A stretch of 7,953 bases of DNA, taken from assembly GCA_017480395.1 (NCBI GenBank), contig JAFVAS010000063.1:1-7953 (forward strand), written 5' to 3'. Source of the DNA: Oscillospiraceae bacterium. Its GTDB lineage: Bacteria > Bacillota > Clostridia > Oscillospirales > Oscillospiraceae. The notes beneath the pieces were generated by a model. The model saw only the letters and a program-made list of their open reading frames with translations, searched no databases and had not been told where the DNA came from. The translations under genes were made by a program, and so were the position numbers. Of this stretch, positions 1-6,645 are shown piece after piece (the stretch's first letter is position 1; every line of letters begins with the position of its first letter).

Positions 1-672
1 CCGGGTGCACAGCTTGCGCACCACATGGAGGTTGTGGCTGATGAACAGGATGGCCATGCCGGTCTCCCGGTTCAGCTTTTTCAGCAGCTCCAGAATCTGC
101 CCCTGGATGGTGACGTCCAGAGCGGTGGTGGGCTCGTCGGCCAGCAGCAGCTTGGGGCTGCTGATGATGGCGGCGGCGATCATGACCCGCTGGAGCATGC
201 CGCCGGAGAGCTCGTGGGGATATTTTTTATAGACGTCCTCCGGGTCGGGGAGGTCGGCCTCCGCCAGGGCCTGGAGGGCCCGGGCCTTGCGCTCGGCCTT
301 GGAGAGTCGGGTGTGGATGCGCAGACTCTCCTCCACCTGGGGGCCGATGCGCATGGTGGGGTTCATGCTGGTCATGGGCTCCTGAAAGACGACGGCGATG
401 TCGTCCCCCTGGACGGCCAGAGTCTCCCGCTCCGGGCAGCTCAAGATCTCCTTTCCCTCCAGCAGGATCTCGCCGGTGACGTCGGCGGTGCCCCGCTGGA
501 GCAGGCCGCTGATGCACATGGCGGTGACGGTCTTGCCGCAGCCGCTCTCGCCCACCAGGCCCAGAATCTCCCCCGGGGCGAGGGAGAAGGAGACGCCGCC
601 CACGGCGAAGCGGTCAGGCGCGGCGGTGTGAAAATGGACGCGAAGATCGCGGACTTCAAGCAATGCGGACAT
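1..672 (-). CDS. Peptide-type ABC importer ATP-binding subunit, DppD/OppD-like (3' end missing at window edge)
   Basis: This is the nucleotide-binding subunit that should power the peptide-type importer encoded just upstream, on the cytoplasmic face of the membrane. Only the first 224 residues are in the window; DppD/OppD proteins are usually about 320-350 residues, so the C-terminal third lies beyond position 1. All core motifs are visible: Walker A GESGCGKT (41-48), Q-loop Gln97, signature LSGGM (155-159), Walker B LLLADE (175-180), a D-loop with ALD (184-186), and switch His213. The residue after the switch His is Asn (SHN) where the family usually has Asp, a mild oddity. The ATG is chosen because AGGAGG (678-683) sits five bases upstream. 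It starts 15 bases after the stop of the DppC-like permease, so it is cotranscribed. The family call is secure; the transported substrate cannot be told. Confidence 0.95.
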   Translation of the reverse strand, partial: MSALLEVRDLRVHFHTAAPDRFAVGGVSFSLAPGEILGLVGESGCGKTVTAMCISGLLQRGTADVTGEILLEGKEILSCPERETLAVQGDDIAVVFQEPMTSMNPTMRIGPQVEESLRIHTRLSKAERKARALQALAEADLPDPEDVYKKYPHELSGGMLQRVMIAAAIISSPKLLLADEPTTALDVTIQGQILELLKKLNRETGMAILFISHNLHVVRKLCTR

Positions 673-677
673 GTGGG

Positions 678-683
678 CCTCCT
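678..683 (-). promoter_or_regulatory. Ribosome binding site of the DppD-like ATPase gene
   Basis: On the minus strand this reads AGGAGG, a perfect Shine-Dalgarno core, with five bases before the ATG at 672. It lies in the 15-base gap after the permease stop codon and fixes the start of the ATPase. Confidence 0.85.
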
Positions 684-687
684 ACGG

Positions 688-1545
688 TCAGGCGCGGCGG
701 TTGGACTGCTGCAGGCCCTCGCTGAGCAGGCTGAAGCCCAGGATCAGCAGGGCGATGGTGACGCCGGTGCTGATGGCGTACCAGGGGGCGTTGCGCAGAT
801 AGGTCTGCGCGTCGTTCATCATGGAGCCCAGGCTGGCCTGGGGGGGCATGATGCCGATGCCCAGAAAGCTCATGCTGGCCTCGCTGAGGATGGCGTTGTT
901 GAAGCCGATGGTGACGGCGGGCAGCAGCACCGGAATGGTGTTGGGCAGGATGTGGCGGAAGATGATCCGGGCGTCCCCGGCCCCCATCAGCCGGGCGGCC
1001 TGGATATAGTTCTGGGAGCGCACCCGGGCGAACTCGCTGCGCACGATGCGGGCGAAGCTGGGGATGAAGAGGATGCCCAGAGCCAGCACGATGTTGAAGG
1101 CCCCGCCGCCGATGATGCTGACGATGACCAGGGCCAGCAGGATGGCGGGGAAGGCGGTGATGGAGTCGCAGATCCGGGTGAGGATGGCGTCGGCCACGCC
1201 GCCGTAATAGCCGCACAGGGCGCCGATCAGCACCCCGAAGAAGCAGCCGATCAGCACCACGCAGATGGCGATGACAAAGGACGTGCCCGCCCCCTGGAGC
1301 ACCCGGGAGAAGATGTCCCGCCCCACGTTGTCGGTGCCCAGCAGGTGGGCGGCGGAGGGGGGCTGCATCTTGGCGGAGGCGTCCACGGCGGTGGGGCTGT
1401 AGGGCGTCCAGAAGAAGCTGATGACCACCAGAAGGGTCATGACGGCGGAGATGGCGCCGCCGATATAGAAAAAGGAGCTGCGCCGGACCTTGGTTTGTTT
1501 GGCCTGTTTGTTCGGCGCGGACTGCTTGGTTGTGTTCGTTTTCAT
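688..1545 (-). CDS. Peptide-type ABC importer permease, DppC/OppC-like
   Basis: This is an inner membrane-spanning subunit of the importer, pairing with the DppB-like permease to form the translocation path. The 285-residue length is normal for DppC. A basic cytoplasmic N-terminus (residues 1-22, many Lys/Arg) leads into a first helix at about 25-46. The family hallmark HLLGTDNVGRD is at 67-77. The ABC-docking EAA loop lies at about 180-202, with YIQAARLMGAG followed by IIFRHILPN. Further helices are around 88-110, 133-158, 203-225 and 257-276. The C-terminus ends SEGLQQSNRRA, where many DppC proteins have a GDGLRD-type ending before DPR, so this tail is slightly divergent. The ATG is preceded by a G-rich stretch (GAGGGGGG) that overlaps the TGA of the upstream permease, which suggests translational coupling. 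Function as a peptide-family permease is firm; substrate is unknown. Confidence 0.95.
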   Translation of the reverse strand: MKTNTTKQSAPNKQAKQTKVRRSSFFYIGGAISAVMTLLVVISFFWTPYSPTAVDASAKMQPPSAAHLLGTDNVGRDIFSRVLQGAGTSFVIAICVVLIGCFFGVLIGALCGYYGGVADAILTRICDSITAFPAILLALVIVSIIGGGAFNIVLALGILFIPSFARIVRSEFARVRSQNYIQAARLMGAGDARIIFRHILPNTIPVLLPAVTIGFNNAILSEASMSFLGIGIMPPQASLGSMMNDAQTYLRNAPWYAISTGVTIALLILGFSLLSEGLQQSNRRA

Positions 1546-1559
1546 AGCAATGGCCCCCC

Positions 1560-2501
1560 TCAGCGCAGGCGGATGCGGGGATCGATGAGCTGATAGAGCA
1601 CATCGGCCACAAAGTTGACGATGACGATCCAGGCGGCGAGGATGACGACGATGGCCTGAACCACCGGGAAGTCCCGGTTGTTGATGCTGGCCAGCAGCAG
1701 CCGGCCGATGCCGGGGATGCTGAAGACCCGCTCGATGACGATGCTGCCGGTCATGATCTCGGCCATGGAGACGGCCAGGAATGTGATGACCGGAATCAGG
1801 GCGTTGCGGAGCACATGGCGGTAGAGGGCGGCGCGGCGGGTGTTGCCCCGGGAGCGGGCGGTGCGGACATAGTCCTGGCCCATCTCGTTGAGGATGGAGC
1901 CGCGCAGCATCTTGACGGTCATGGCGATGCGGGGGATGGCGATGGAGAGCGCCGGGAAGAAGAGATAGCCCAGGCAGGCGCTCCAGCTGACGGTATAGGA
2001 GATGAAGTTGCCCGGCACGAAGAGCCGGAAGGTCAATCCGAAGAGGAAGCAGGCGAGGATGCCGATGAAGAAGGCGGGGATGCTCATGACCACCTGATCC
2101 AGGGCGGTGTAGAGCTTGTCCAGCACGGGATTTTTCACGCTGCCCGCCAGGACGCCCAGGGGCAGGGAGAGCACCACCGTGATGACGAAGGACAGCAGGG
2201 TGAGCAGGGCGGTGATGGGCAGCTTGTCGGAGAGCATGTCCCGCACCGGCATGTTATAGCTGTAACTGGTGCCCATGTCCCCGGTGAGGAAGGCGGTCAG
2301 CCAGTTCCAGTAGCGCAGGGGGAGGGGCTGATCCAGCCCCAGCCTGTGGCGCAGGGCGGCGATGGCCTCCGGCGTGGCCTGGGTGCCCAGCATCTTGGTG
2401 GTGGGGTCGCCGGGGATGATCTGAAACGCGAGGAAGGCGAGGAGAGAAACGATGAACAATGTAATAATGAGAGCAAGGAATTTTTTCGCGACATATTTCA
2501 T
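1560..2501 (-). CDS. Peptide-type ABC importer permease, DppB/OppB-like
   Basis: This is the first permease of the importer. The 313-residue length and layout match DppB/OppB: an N-terminal helix at about 8-28 ending in QIIPGDP (27-33), an extracytoplasmic segment containing the family-typical RHRLGLDQPLPLRYW (51-65) and GDMGTSY (74-80), then helices around 97-120, 136-160, 172-190, 237-256 and 280-305. The EAA loop that contacts the ATPase is at about 211-236 (YVRTARSRGN, then LYRHVLRNALIPV). The protein ends with DPRIRLR, typical of the family. The start is supported by AGGAGG at 2510-2515, eight bases from the ATG. It follows the solute-binding protein gene by 60 bases with no convincing terminator between, and is 14 bases from the next permease. 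The family assignment is secure. Confidence 0.96.
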   Translation of the reverse strand: MKYVAKKFLALIITLFIVSLLAFLAFQIIPGDPTTKMLGTQATPEAIAALRHRLGLDQPLPLRYWNWLTAFLTGDMGTSYSYNMPVRDMLSDKLPITALLTLLSFVITVVLSLPLGVLAGSVKNPVLDKLYTALDQVVMSIPAFFIGILACFLFGLTFRLFVPGNFISYTVSWSACLGYLFFPALSIAIPRIAMTVKMLRGSILNEMGQDYVRTARSRGNTRRAALYRHVLRNALIPVITFLAVSMAEIMTGSIVIERVFSIPGIGRLLLASINNRDFPVVQAIVVILAAWIVIVNFVADVLYQLIDPRIRLR

Positions 2502-2561
2502 ACTCCTCGCCTCCTCTCTTTCAGATTTTTGTTGGGTTCAGGCGGGTGGGGGGCCCGGCAC

Positions 2562-4127
2562 TCAGAAGTGCAGGGTGGACATGTCCATGACGTAGAGCGG
2601 ATAGAACTCGTAGCCGGACAGCTCCGGGTTCATGACGATGAACTCGCCCAGATCCTCAATGTAGACGTTCGCGGCGGTCTCATTCAGGATCTCCAGGCAG
2701 CGCTTGAACAGCGCGGTCTGCTCTGCGTCATCGGTGGAGGCAACGGCGGCGGCGTAGGTGGAATCGTACTCCGGGTTGTCGTAGTTGATCATGTTGTTGG
2801 GGGCGTCGCTGTTCCACCGCTCCAGCAGGGCGCTGGCGGTGAGAATGCTGGCGTCGAAGCCAACGATGGTGGAGTCAAAATTCCGGTTGGAATAGGTCTC
2901 CTCCAGCCAGGTGCTCCAGTCCACTCGCTTGATCTTGGCGGTGATGCCCACGTCCTGCAGGTTCTCCACGATGGCCAGGGCCATGTCGCCGTAAGGATGC
3001 TCGTAGTTGCTGGGGATGGTGATGGAGAAGATGAACCCGTTCTCATACCCCGCATCGGCGAGCAGCTGTCTGGCCTGGTCGGGATCATAGGGATAGGCGT
3101 CGGCCAGGCTCTCGTCAAAATACTTGGAGAAGTTGGGGTACATGGAGGAGCCGATCCTGACGCCGTGGCCGGAGGTGGCCAGGGCGATCACGTTGTCAAT
3201 GTCGATGGCGTAGCACAGGGCCTGGCGCACCTGCTCGTTGTCGAAGGGGGCAACGGAGTGGTTCAGGTACAGGGCCACCACCAGGTTCATGGTGGACTCC
3301 AGCACGGTGTAGTCGGTGGAGACGGTGCTGATCTGATCGGCGGTCAGGTGGGCCACCAGGTCGAGGGCGCCGCTGTTCAGCGCGGTGACCATGGAGTTGG
3401 ACTCCTCATAGATCTTGTAAGTCACCTTGTCCAGATAGGCGGGGGTGCCGTAGTAGTCGGCGTTCTTCTCCAGAACGACGTTCTCCTGCACGCTGCGGGA
3501 GACGTACTTGAAGGGGCCGGTGCCCACGGGCTGGGAGGCCTGCTGGTCATAGTCCGCCGGGGTGATATACACGCTGGAGACGTTGGCCAGGAAGTCGCTG
3601 TTGGGGGTGGACAGGGTGATGACGATGTCATTGCCGTCGGCATGGATGTCGGTAATCGCAGAAAGCGCCGCGGCCACGGAGGATTGAACCGTGGTAGCGG
3701 CGCAGGTTTCGAAGGAATAGAGCACGTCGTCCACGGTGACGGTCTTGCCATTGTGGAAGACCACGCCGTCGCGGAGCGTGAAGGTGTAGGTCAACAGGTC
3801 GTCCGAAATCTGCACATCGGAGGCGACGGCGTTGACATACGCACCGTCAGAGTTGGGCTTGACCAGCCCTTCAAAGACGTTGAACATGACCTCTCTAGTT
3901 CCTGCTGCCGTCATCATATACGGGTCAAGACTATCATCCAGGTCCTGAGGAATGCCCACGGTGATCTCATTGGCGTGATCGGAGGTCGCTGCCGGGGCTG
4001 CCTCGGAAGAAGGGGTCGTTTCGTCGCTGGGGGTACCGACCTCGGATGTTGCCCCTTGGCCACAGCTGCCAAGTAGGCACACGAGCATCGTTGCCGCCAG
4101 GAAACCTGCAAGAATACGTTTTTTCAC
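2562..4127 (-). CDS. Extracytoplasmic solute-binding lipoprotein of a peptide-type ABC importer (SBP_bac_5 family, DppA/OppA-like)
   Basis: This lipoprotein captures the substrate outside the cell and delivers it to the two permeases. I start it at the GTG at 4127, giving 521 residues: AAGGAG (4136-4141) lies eight bases upstream, and the protein then opens with MKKRILAGFL and a lipobox LLGSC, with Cys22 as the lipidated residue. The frame is open further upstream to an ATG at 4331, but that would put 68 non-signal-like residues before the lipoprotein signal. After a Ser/Thr/Pro/Glu-rich linker (about 24-52), the family core begins at NEITVGIPQDL. Hallmarks are YTFTLRDGVVFHNG (114-127) followed by VTVDDVLYSFE (130-140), the VGTGPFKY segment with ADYYGTPAYLDKV in the middle, and VRQALCYAID in the second lobe. 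It ends in MDMSTLHF. It is the first gene of the operon, behind its own promoter. Peptide binding is the default for the family, but nickel, glutathione or sugar relatives exist, so the ligand is uncertain. Confidence 0.94.
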   Translation of the reverse strand: MKKRILAGFLAATMLVCLLGSCGQGATSEVGTPSDETTPSSEAAPAATSDHANEITVGIPQDLDDSLDPYMMTAAGTREVMFNVFEGLVKPNSDGAYVNAVASDVQISDDLLTYTFTLRDGVVFHNGKTVTVDDVLYSFETCAATTVQSSVAAALSAITDIHADGNDIVITLSTPNSDFLANVSSVYITPADYDQQASQPVGTGPFKYVSRSVQENVVLEKNADYYGTPAYLDKVTYKIYEESNSMVTALNSGALDLVAHLTADQISTVSTDYTVLESTMNLVVALYLNHSVAPFDNEQVRQALCYAIDIDNVIALATSGHGVRIGSSMYPNFSKYFDESLADAYPYDPDQARQLLADAGYENGFIFSITIPSNYEHPYGDMALAIVENLQDVGITAKIKRVDWSTWLEETYSNRNFDSTIVGFDASILTASALLERWNSDAPNNMINYDNPEYDSTYAAAVASTDDAEQTALFKRCLEILNETAANVYIEDLGEFIVMNPELSGYEFYPLYVMDMSTLHF

Positions 4128-4135
4128 TGCTGATT

Positions 4136-4141
4136 CTCCTT
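4136..4141 (-). promoter_or_regulatory. Ribosome binding site selecting a GTG start for the solute-binding protein
   Basis: AAGGAG on the minus strand lies eight bases before the GTG at 4127-4125. No comparable site precedes the in-frame ATG at 4331. Together with the signal peptide that begins right at the GTG, this decides the start. Confidence 0.85.
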
Positions 4142-4142
4142 C

Positions 4143-4162
4143 CGTCTGTGATGGCACAGACG
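4143..4162 (-). promoter_or_regulatory. Leader hairpin abutting the ribosome binding site of the importer operon
   Basis: A perfect eight-base inverted repeat (minus strand CGTCTGTG and CACAGACG) closes a four-base CCAT loop. It ends one base before the AAGGAG of the solute-binding protein. In RNA it would make a stable stem next to the Shine-Dalgarno sequence. It could stabilise the 5' end of the transcript, tune initiation, or act in DNA as an operator about 40-60 bases downstream of the transcription start. There is no U-run after it, so it is not a terminator. The structure is seen; the role is inferred. Confidence 0.6.
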
Positions 4163-4207
4163 TTACTACAAAATACTCGCTTCTCCCATTATTAAATTGT
4201 CGGGTGT

Positions 4208-4236
4208 ATTGTATTCTATTTTGCGGAAAATTGCAA
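4208..4236 (-). promoter_or_regulatory. Sigma-70-type promoter of the ABC importer operon
   Basis: Minus-strand TTGCAA (4236-4231), a 17-base spacer and TACAAT (4213-4208) match four of six and five of six consensus bases. The start of transcription would be near 4201, giving a leader of about 74 bases that includes the hairpin at 4143-4162. It lies just downstream of the terminator of the preceding gene, in an AT-rich island within GC-rich DNA. Confidence 0.75.
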
Positions 4237-4270
4237 GCCCTTTCCCAAAATTCTTTTTCCGGGGGAAGAG

Positions 4271-4302
4271 AAAACGCGTCCCGCCAGATTTTGGCGGGAC
4301 GC
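4271..4302 (-). terminator. Rho-independent terminator after the zinc-ribbon/BIG2 gene
   Basis: A perfect 10-base GC-rich stem (4276-4285 with 4293-4302) closes a seven-base loop. On the minus strand it is followed, after one G, by TTTT. It lies 25 bases after the TGA at 4328. On the plus strand a six-T run (4312-4317) follows about ten bases away, but no plus-strand gene needs it. Confidence 0.8.
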
Positions 4303-4327
4303 ATGCGGTTGTTTTTTCGAGAATTCC

Positions 4328-5284
4328 TCACCCCTGCACCCGGATGGTGATGGAGATGCTCTTCTCGCCGTCGGAGACGGTCATGGTGGTTTTTCCGGCG
4401 GAGACGCCCTTGCAGGTGCCGCTGTCGCTGACGGTGGCGATGCTCTCGTCGGCGATGGACCAGCGGTAGTCCCCGGAGCCGCCGGAGGCGACGAAGGGAA
4501 CGCTGTCCCCGACGTTGATGGTGAAGTCGGTGTCGGTGTTGCCGTAGCAGCTGACGGTCAGGCCGCTGGCCTGGACATCGTCGATGGACGCGCCGCGGCA
4601 GCGGACGATGCAGGAGGCGGTGACCTCCCCGGCGGTGGCGGTGACGGTGCAGGTGCCGCCGGCCACATAGGTGACGGAGCCGGTCTGATCCACGGTGGCG
4701 ACGCTGCCGTCGCTGGAGCTCCAGACGATCTGCCCCTCCCAGTCGGCGGGGGAGACGGTGGCGGTGAGCTGCACGGTCTCACCCAGGGTGAGGGTCTCGT
4801 CGTCGGTGTTGAGGGTCAGGCTGTCCGGGGAGACGACGGCGGGTGCCTGAGGCTCGGGGATGGTGTCCTCCGGCTGGGTGACCACCTCGCTGGTGTCGGG
4901 GGTGGAGGCGGCGGGCGTCTTGTCCGTGGGCTCGGCCACCTGGCTGGCGCTGACAGAGGGAGCGGGAGCCGGGGCGGCGCGGCGCTTGTCGATGGCGCTC
5001 TTGGCCAGCACAATGACGATGACCACCGCCGCGAGGATCAGGATCACCGAGAGAATGATGCCGATGACGGAGAGGGGGCTGCGGGCGCCGCCGTAGCCGC
5101 CGCCCCGGGTGTTGGTGCGCACCCGCTTGTTGCCCCGGGTGGCGCTGCCGGAGTGGGAGCGCACCTTCTTGCCGTTGGGGGCGGTGTTGCAGAAGGGACA
5201 GGCTTTATAGGTGGCGGCGTAGTCCTGGCCGCAGTATGCGCAGTGGATCAGCTCGGGCTGGCTGTCGCTGTAATAATCATCCAT
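4328..5284 (-). CDS. Zinc-ribbon, single-pass membrane protein with two extracellular BIG2 (Ig-like) domains
   Basis: I do not recognise a named gene. The 318-residue product begins with a short acidic segment and a four-cysteine zinc ribbon, CAYC (15-18) and CPFC (29-32). A very basic Gly/Arg/Lys stretch (39-68) precedes one hydrophobic helix (about 71-94), then Lys/Arg residues (95-102). Next comes a Pro/Ala/Thr/Ser stalk (about 103-150) and two Ig-like modules of BIG2 type (about 151-229 and 240-317), each showing a pattern like VWSSSDGSVATVD (187-199) or YRWSIADESIATVS (273-286). The charge pattern suggests the ribbon is cytoplasmic and the Ig-like domains outside. The start is the third in-frame ATG, because GGAGGT (5292-5297) lies seven bases before it, whereas the first ATG (5314) would be almost at the transcription start. 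It is a monocistronic unit with its own promoter and terminator. A role in envelope sensing or wall attachment is a guess. Confidence 0.88.
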   Translation of the reverse strand: MDDYYSDSQPELIHCAYCGQDYAATYKACPFCNTAPNGKKVRSHSGSATRGNKRVRTNTRGGGYGGARSPLSVIGIILSVILILAAVVIVIVLAKSAIDKRRAAPAPAPSVSASQVAEPTDKTPAASTPDTSEVVTQPEDTIPEPQAPAVVSPDSLTLNTDDETLTLGETVQLTATVSPADWEGQIVWSSSDGSVATVDQTGSVTYVAGGTCTVTATAGEVTASCIVRCRGASIDDVQASGLTVSCYGNTDTDFTINVGDSVPFVASGGSGDYRWSIADESIATVSDSGTCKGVSAGKTTMTVSDGEKSISITIRVQG

Positions 5285-5291
5285 AGGGTAG

Positions 5292-5297
5292 ACCTCC
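5292..5297 (-). promoter_or_regulatory. Ribosome binding site selecting the internal ATG of the zinc-ribbon/BIG2 gene
   Basis: GGAGGT on the minus strand stands seven bases before the ATG at 5284. The in-frame ATGs at 5314 and 5299 lack a Shine-Dalgarno sequence; the second of them actually overlaps this site. Confidence 0.8.
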
Positions 5298-5326
5298 ATG
5301 CGTTTTGTTTCCATGTGTACTTATTT

Positions 5327-5355
5327 ATCATACCCAATTTCTTGTCTTTCGTCAA
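5327..5355 (-). promoter_or_regulatory. Sigma-70-type promoter of the zinc-ribbon/BIG2 gene
   Basis: Minus-strand TTGACG (5355-5350), a 17-base spacer and TATGAT (5332-5327) each match five of six consensus bases. Transcription would start near 5320, giving a short leader of about 35 bases before the ATG at 5284. Confidence 0.82.
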
Positions 5356-5395
5356 CATAAAATCGACAAATTCTCCGGCTGGGGGGTGCGGCAGC

Positions 5396-5428
5396 AAAAA
5401 GGCACCGCCCCGAAATGGGGGCGGTGCC
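5396..5428 (-). terminator. Rho-independent terminator after the peptidase/wall-binding protein gene
   Basis: A perfect 11-base stem (5401-5411 with 5418-5428) with a six-base loop is followed on the minus strand by TTTTT (5400-5396). It sits eight bases after the stop codon at 5437 and is a textbook intrinsic terminator. Confidence 0.93.
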
Positions 5429-5436
5429 GGAGTGAA

Positions 5437-6636
5437 TCAGCCGATCCATGCGCCGGAGTCGGCGAAGGTGTAGGTGGTGGAGCCGATGGTCTGGGTGCCG
5501 GTGACCATTGCGCCGGATGCGCTCAGATAATACCAGGTGGAGCCCAGCTTGATCCATCCGGTCTGCATGGCCCCGGAAGCGTTCAGGTAGTACCAGGTGG
5601 AGCCCAGCTTGACCCATCCGGTCTGCATGGCTCCGGATGCGTTCAGGTAGTACCAGGTGGAGCCCAGCTTGATCCATCCGGTCTGCATCGCGCCGGAGGA
5701 ATTCAGATAATACCAGGTGGAGCCCAGCTTGACCCATCCGGTCTGCATCGCGCCGGATGCGCTCAGGTAGTACCAGGCGGAGCCGCTCTTGACCCAGCCG
5801 GTCTGCATAACGCCGGAGGAATTCAGGTAATACCAGGTGGAGCCGCTCTTGAGCCAACCGGTGTGGGCGGTGCCGTTGGAATCGTAGTAATACCACGCGC
5901 CGTCTTCCTTGACCCAGCCGGAGTGGCCGGTGTTGGAGGCGGTGGTGGAGCCGCCGGAGAAGTGGACGATGCCCTCGAACTCCGCCCACTTGCCGTAATG
6001 GCTGGCGAACTGGGAGATGGTGCAGGAGATGACGCTCCCCTCGGGGTAGTAGACCCCGCCGAAGGTGCCGTTATAGCTCTCGTAATAATAGATCGTGCCG
6101 CCGACGATGCCGTGGATAAAGCAGGTGTGGCCGTACTTGGCCCCGGCCTCGCCGCTGCCCTTCTCAAAGCCGACCAGCACGTTATAGACGGTCTGGGTGC
6201 CGTTGTTGGTGAGCTTGTTCAGCGCCTCCAGGAGGGTGTAGTCCGCGGCGGAATAGGTCTCGATCGCATAACCCCCGGAGCTTTTCTCCATGTCCTCGTA
6301 GAAGTCGTACTCGTCCTTTCCGCTCAGGCCCACCACATAGGTGTTGATGCCGAGAATATAGAGGGTCTGGTTCACCAGTCCGGCGCAGTTGCCGTAAAAG
6401 GAGGTTCTGCCCGTCCGCTCCAGGGCGGTGGCGTAGGTGCTGGCCGCCTGACTTTTCAGCTCGTTCGCCGTGGCCGCGTCGGCGGCGTCAAAGGCCGTCT
6501 CGGCCCCGGGCAGCTCCAAGGTGACGGGTGTGTCCTCGTCAATGGCCCAGGCCGTCACGGGCGCAAGCCCGATCACCAGAGCCGCCGCCAGGACGAGGGC
6601 AAGCAGCGCTCTGGCCCAATGCTGTCGTTCGATCAT
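5437..6636 (-). CDS. Secreted candidate cysteine peptidase (papain fold, NlpC/P60- or CHAP-like) with choline-binding-type repeats
   Basis: The 399-residue product has a signal peptide: a short Arg-containing start, a hydrophobic core at about 10-25, and an AWA cleavage site after Ala31. Residues about 50-227 look like a papain-fold peptidase or amidase: YGNCAGLVNQ (81-90) has a candidate nucleophile Cys84 in a setting like the DCSGL of NlpC/P60, and YGHTCFIHG (168-176) supplies a candidate His170. The IYYYES segment (182-187) may give the third residue, Glu186. These assignments are inferred from spacing. Residues 240-379 are seven 20-residue GW repeats of the choline-binding/cell-wall-binding type, then a 20-residue cap (GTQTIG start, GAWIG end). 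The ATG at 6636 is chosen because AAGGAG (6646-6651) lies nine bases upstream. It has its own promoter and terminator. It likely acts outside the cell, bound to wall polymers, as a peptidoglycan or protein hydrolase. The peptidase call is moderately sure, the repeats are certain. Confidence 0.88.
   Translation of the reverse strand: MIERQHWARALLALVLAAALVIGLAPVTAWAIDEDTPVTLELPGAETAFDAADAATANELKSQAASTYATALERTGRTSFYGNCAGLVNQTLYILGINTYVVGLSGKDEYDFYEDMEKSSGGYAIETYSAADYTLLEALNKLTNNGTQTVYNVLVGFEKGSGEAGAKYGHTCFIHGIVGGTIYYYESYNGTFGGVYYPEGSVISCTISQFASHYGKWAEFEGIVHFSGGSTTASNTGHSGWVKEDGAWYYYDSNGTAHTGWLKSGSTWYYLNSSGVMQTGWVKSGSAWYYLSASGAMQTGWVKLGSTWYYLNSSGAMQTGWIKLGSTWYYLNASGAMQTGWVKLGSTWYYLNASGAMQTGWIKLGSTWYYLSASGAMVTGTQTIGSTTYTFADSGAWIG
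5440..5919 (-). repeat. Array of 60-base repeats encoding seven GW wall-binding repeats plus cap
   Basis: Seven in-frame 60-base units run from 5919 to 5500, followed by a degenerate 60-base cap (5499-5440). Each encodes GW-(V/I/L)-K, a short turn, WYY, then a (D/N/S)xxG hairpin ending in (M)QT. The last four units share KLGST and are nearly identical in DNA, while the first three are more diverged. Within the last four, GWVK and GWIK alternate. This indicates recent expansion by unequal crossing-over or slippage. In the choline-binding family such aromatic beta-hairpins bind choline on teichoic acids; whether that ligand is present here is unknown. Confidence 0.92.
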
Positions 6637-6645
6637 CGCATGCTT

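Noticed and set aside
25..1593. 522-codon plus-strand open frame opposite the ATPase and DppC-like permease
   Set aside because: Same shadow effect: long runs of Gly, Asp, His and Gln, no domain, and both minus-strand genes beneath it have full family motifs.
2502..2561. Possible intercistronic hairpin or attenuator between the solute-binding protein and the first permease
   Set aside because: The G/C-rich stretch allows only short, weak pairings and no U-run follows, so I cannot support a terminator or processing stem.
1815..4076. 753-codon plus-strand open frame opposite the permease and solute-binding protein genes
   Set aside because: It is antisense to clearly homologous importer genes. 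The product is Gly/Val/Asp/His/Gln-rich low-complexity sequence without recognisable domains, as expected from the complement of GC-rich codons.
4128..4331. 68-residue N-terminal extension of the solute-binding protein from an ATG at 4331
   Set aside because: It would place non-signal sequence before a perfect lipoprotein signal, would run through the promoter and the upstream terminator, and lacks a Shine-Dalgarno sequence.
5440..5919. CRISPR-like regularly spaced repeats
   Set aside because: The 60-base periodicity is continuous coding sequence for 20-residue GW repeats, with no unique spacers.
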